Shown here one piece after another: positions 62,865 through 64,000 of a DNA stretch of 64,000 nt; position 1 is the stretch's first letter; every line of letters starts with the position of its first letter. Position numbers and translations under genes: made by a program. Source of the DNA: Microbacterium enclense (GTDB lineage Bacteria; Actinomycetota; Actinomycetes; Actinomycetales; Microbacteriaceae). The notes beneath the pieces were generated by a model. It ran no database searches. It saw only the letters and a program-made list of their open reading frames with translations, and was not told the origin of the DNA. The DNA lies in NCBI RefSeq assembly GCF_001456955.1, contig NZ_KQ758472.1, forward strand, positions 16,241-80,240, given 5' to 3'.

Positions 62865-63742
62865 GAGACGCCTCCGGCGTGCGGCACCGATACCGCCACC
62901 TGACCGACGGCCGCGAAGAACGCCGCGAGGTCGACATCGTCGGTGGGAAGGAGCACCACGTCGTCGACGCCGGCCGCCTGGAATCGCGCGACTCCCTCGG
63001 CCACGTCCGACACGGATCCCGCGAGCACACGATCGTCTGCATCGGGACGATCGCGCAGCACCGCGGTCGCCCGCTCGCGCGCGTCGGGACCGAAGGCGGT
63101 GAGCACGTAGGCGACGACGTCGGCACGACCCTCGCGTCCGGCGCCGGCTCGACCCGCCTGCACGGTCTCGACCGCCGCGGCGATCTCGGCGACGGTGTGA
63201 CGGCTGTCGAGCACGACGCCATCGGCGACGGCGCCCGCGAGTGCGAGGGTCTTCGGACCCTCGGCCGCGGCATAGACGAGCGGGGCGTGAGCGGGCGGCC
63301 AGTCGAGGGTCACGTCGCGAAGTTTCACGTACCGCCCCTCGGCGCTGACCGTCTCGCCCGCGAGCAGCGCACGCAGCGCGGGCAGGTGCTCGTGCATGAG
63401 CGTGAGCGGTGAGGCGGCCTTGGCACCGACCTGTCGCATCCAGTCCTGCACGCCGTGCCCGAAGCCGGGCAGCAGACGGCCGGGGAACATGCGCTCGATG
63501 GTGGCGACCTCCATGGCGGAGGCCGCGACGTTGCGCAGGGGCAACGGCGCGATGCCGACGCCGATGCGCAGATGGTCGGTGACGGCCAGGGCCGCGGCCG
63601 CTGCGGCCCACGCCGACGAGCGGAAGCAGTCTTCCCAGAGCCACAGCTCTTCGACCCCCGCGTCTTCGGCCGCCCGCGCGGCGTCGCGAAGCTCTTCGGG
63701 AGGGTGCGGATACGGGCTGAAGATCGTGCCGATACGACTCAT
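62861..63742 (-). CDS. LLM-class F420-dependent oxidoreductase
   Basis: This is a full-length luciferase-like oxidoreductase of 293 residues. Signatures are SPYPHPPEELRDAARAAEDA, WLWEDCFRSS, LRIGVGIAPLPLRN, GRLLPGFGHGVQDWMRQVG (cofactor loop) and APLVYAAAEGPKTLALAG. The pattern is close to F420-dependent TIGR-type oxidoreductases of actinobacteria. ATG 63742 follows CAGAGT (63750-63755, minus strand) by seven bases. It is the first of a two-gene operon. Confidence 0.88.
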   Translation of the reverse strand: MSRIGTIFSPYPHPPEELRDAARAAEDAGVEELWLWEDCFRSSAWAAAAAALAVTDHLRIGVGIAPLPLRNVAASAMEVATIERMFPGRLLPGFGHGVQDWMRQVGAKAASPLTLMHEHLPALRALLAGETVSAEGRYVKLRDVTLDWPPAHAPLVYAAAEGPKTLALAGAVADGVVLDSRHTVAEIAAAVETVQAGRAGAGREGRADVVAYVLTAFGPDARERATAVLRDRPDADDRVLAGSVSDVAEGVARFQAAGVDDVVLLPTDDVDLAAFFAAVGQVAVSVPHAGGVS

Positions 63743-63772
63743 GACGTCTACTCTGCCGCCAACCTCCGACAT

Positions 63773-64000
63773 CGCGGCAGGGGGTGGCTCGCGGAGCCCC
63801 GTCGCCGTCGTGCCGCATTCCGGATGCTTAGGCCCGAACTCCGTCCGAGGCGCCTCGCGAGGTCGCGGATCCCACGTCTCTCCGGAGCCTGGCCCACCCC
63901 GCCCCCGCGGCCACCATGCGGCTCCCGGGCCGCTCAGCCTCCCCTTGTCGCCGCCCGGTGTGCCGGACTCCGGAGCGCACAGTCGAAACCCCCGCCGAAA
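63773..64000. other. Right end, no gene seen
   Basis: These 228 bases hold the probable LLM promoter at the left. Beyond it I see no start, motif or hairpin I can support. The edge of the window may cut a gene that continues outside. Confidence 0.4.

Overview
The window is about 70% G+C actinobacterial chromosome. Gene content and order (rsmI-metG-tatD-rsmA-ispE block, glmU-prs pair, LCP and PMT cell-envelope genes, F420-type LLM proteins, ABC-F ATPase, lipoproteins) fit the Microbacteriaceae, most likely Microbacterium or a close relative. This assignment is inference from gene families; no 16S gene is present. I see 54 protein genes (one cut by the left edge) and one tRNA, and no transposase, integrase, phage gene or CRISPR array.

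Layout. 1-2.7 kb: gluconate uptake and breakdown (gntP, gntK, gnd). 2.7-6.8 kb: VanZ-like membrane protein, an OmpR-type two-component pair, a secreted Pro/Thr-rich protein and a VOC protein. 6.9-9.8 kb (minus): a three-gene flavin electron-transfer operon (FMN-binding lipoprotein, ApbE, NqrB/RnfD-like membrane domain fused to a ferredoxin-reductase domain). 9.9-10.3 kb: repeat array A. 10.3-12.9 kb (minus): tRNA-Gln, glmU, prs. 12.9-16 kb: MarR pair, a duplicated intergenic element, an ABC-F ATPase. 16.1-19.3 kb (minus): four-gene osmoprotectant ABC importer. 19.3-30.5 kb: the conserved rsmI-metG-tatD-rsmA-ispE block, interrupted by a sugar transporter plus repeat array B and by a Stealth-family gene with a phosphoesterase. 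30.5-39 kb: protein mannosyltransferase, a COG3910-type ATPase, DUF255 protein, aldo/keto reductase, LCP ligase, TipA-like MerR regulator, GH3 lipoprotein. 39-44.7 kb: HrpA helicase flanked by long palindromes. 43.9-46.8 kb (minus): DesK/LuxR-type two-component system with a DUF4097 protein. 47-52.4 kb (minus): a CUT2 sugar importer with its LacI regulator and matching operators. 52.5-64 kb: Gfo/Idh oxidoreductase, NYN-LOTUS protein, ATP-dependent DNA ligase with a small hydrolase, RecQ, DoxX, GNAT, serine hydrolase, a lipoprotein behind repeat array C, and two LLM proteins.

Genes working together: GntP imports gluconate, GntK phosphorylates it and Gnd oxidises it into the pentose phosphate pathway. 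GlmU and Prs make UDP-GlcNAc and PRPP. ApbE should flavinylate the lipoprotein next to it, which then receives electrons from the fused membrane reductase. The CUT2 importer and its LacI regulator share a GTGAnCGGTCAC operator.

The least explained content is in the DNA between genes. Two distant tandem arrays (A and B) are built on one core and inverted-motif architecture. Two families of about 65-bp palindromes sit at gene ends, and a REP-type palindrome has one half inside the tatD reading frame. The heptamer GGATGCC/GGCATCC is strongly over-represented on both strands. Many transcription units look leaderless, with a -10 hexamer exactly 6 or 7 bases before the start codon. One case may make a leaderless glmU mRNA by tRNA 3' processing.
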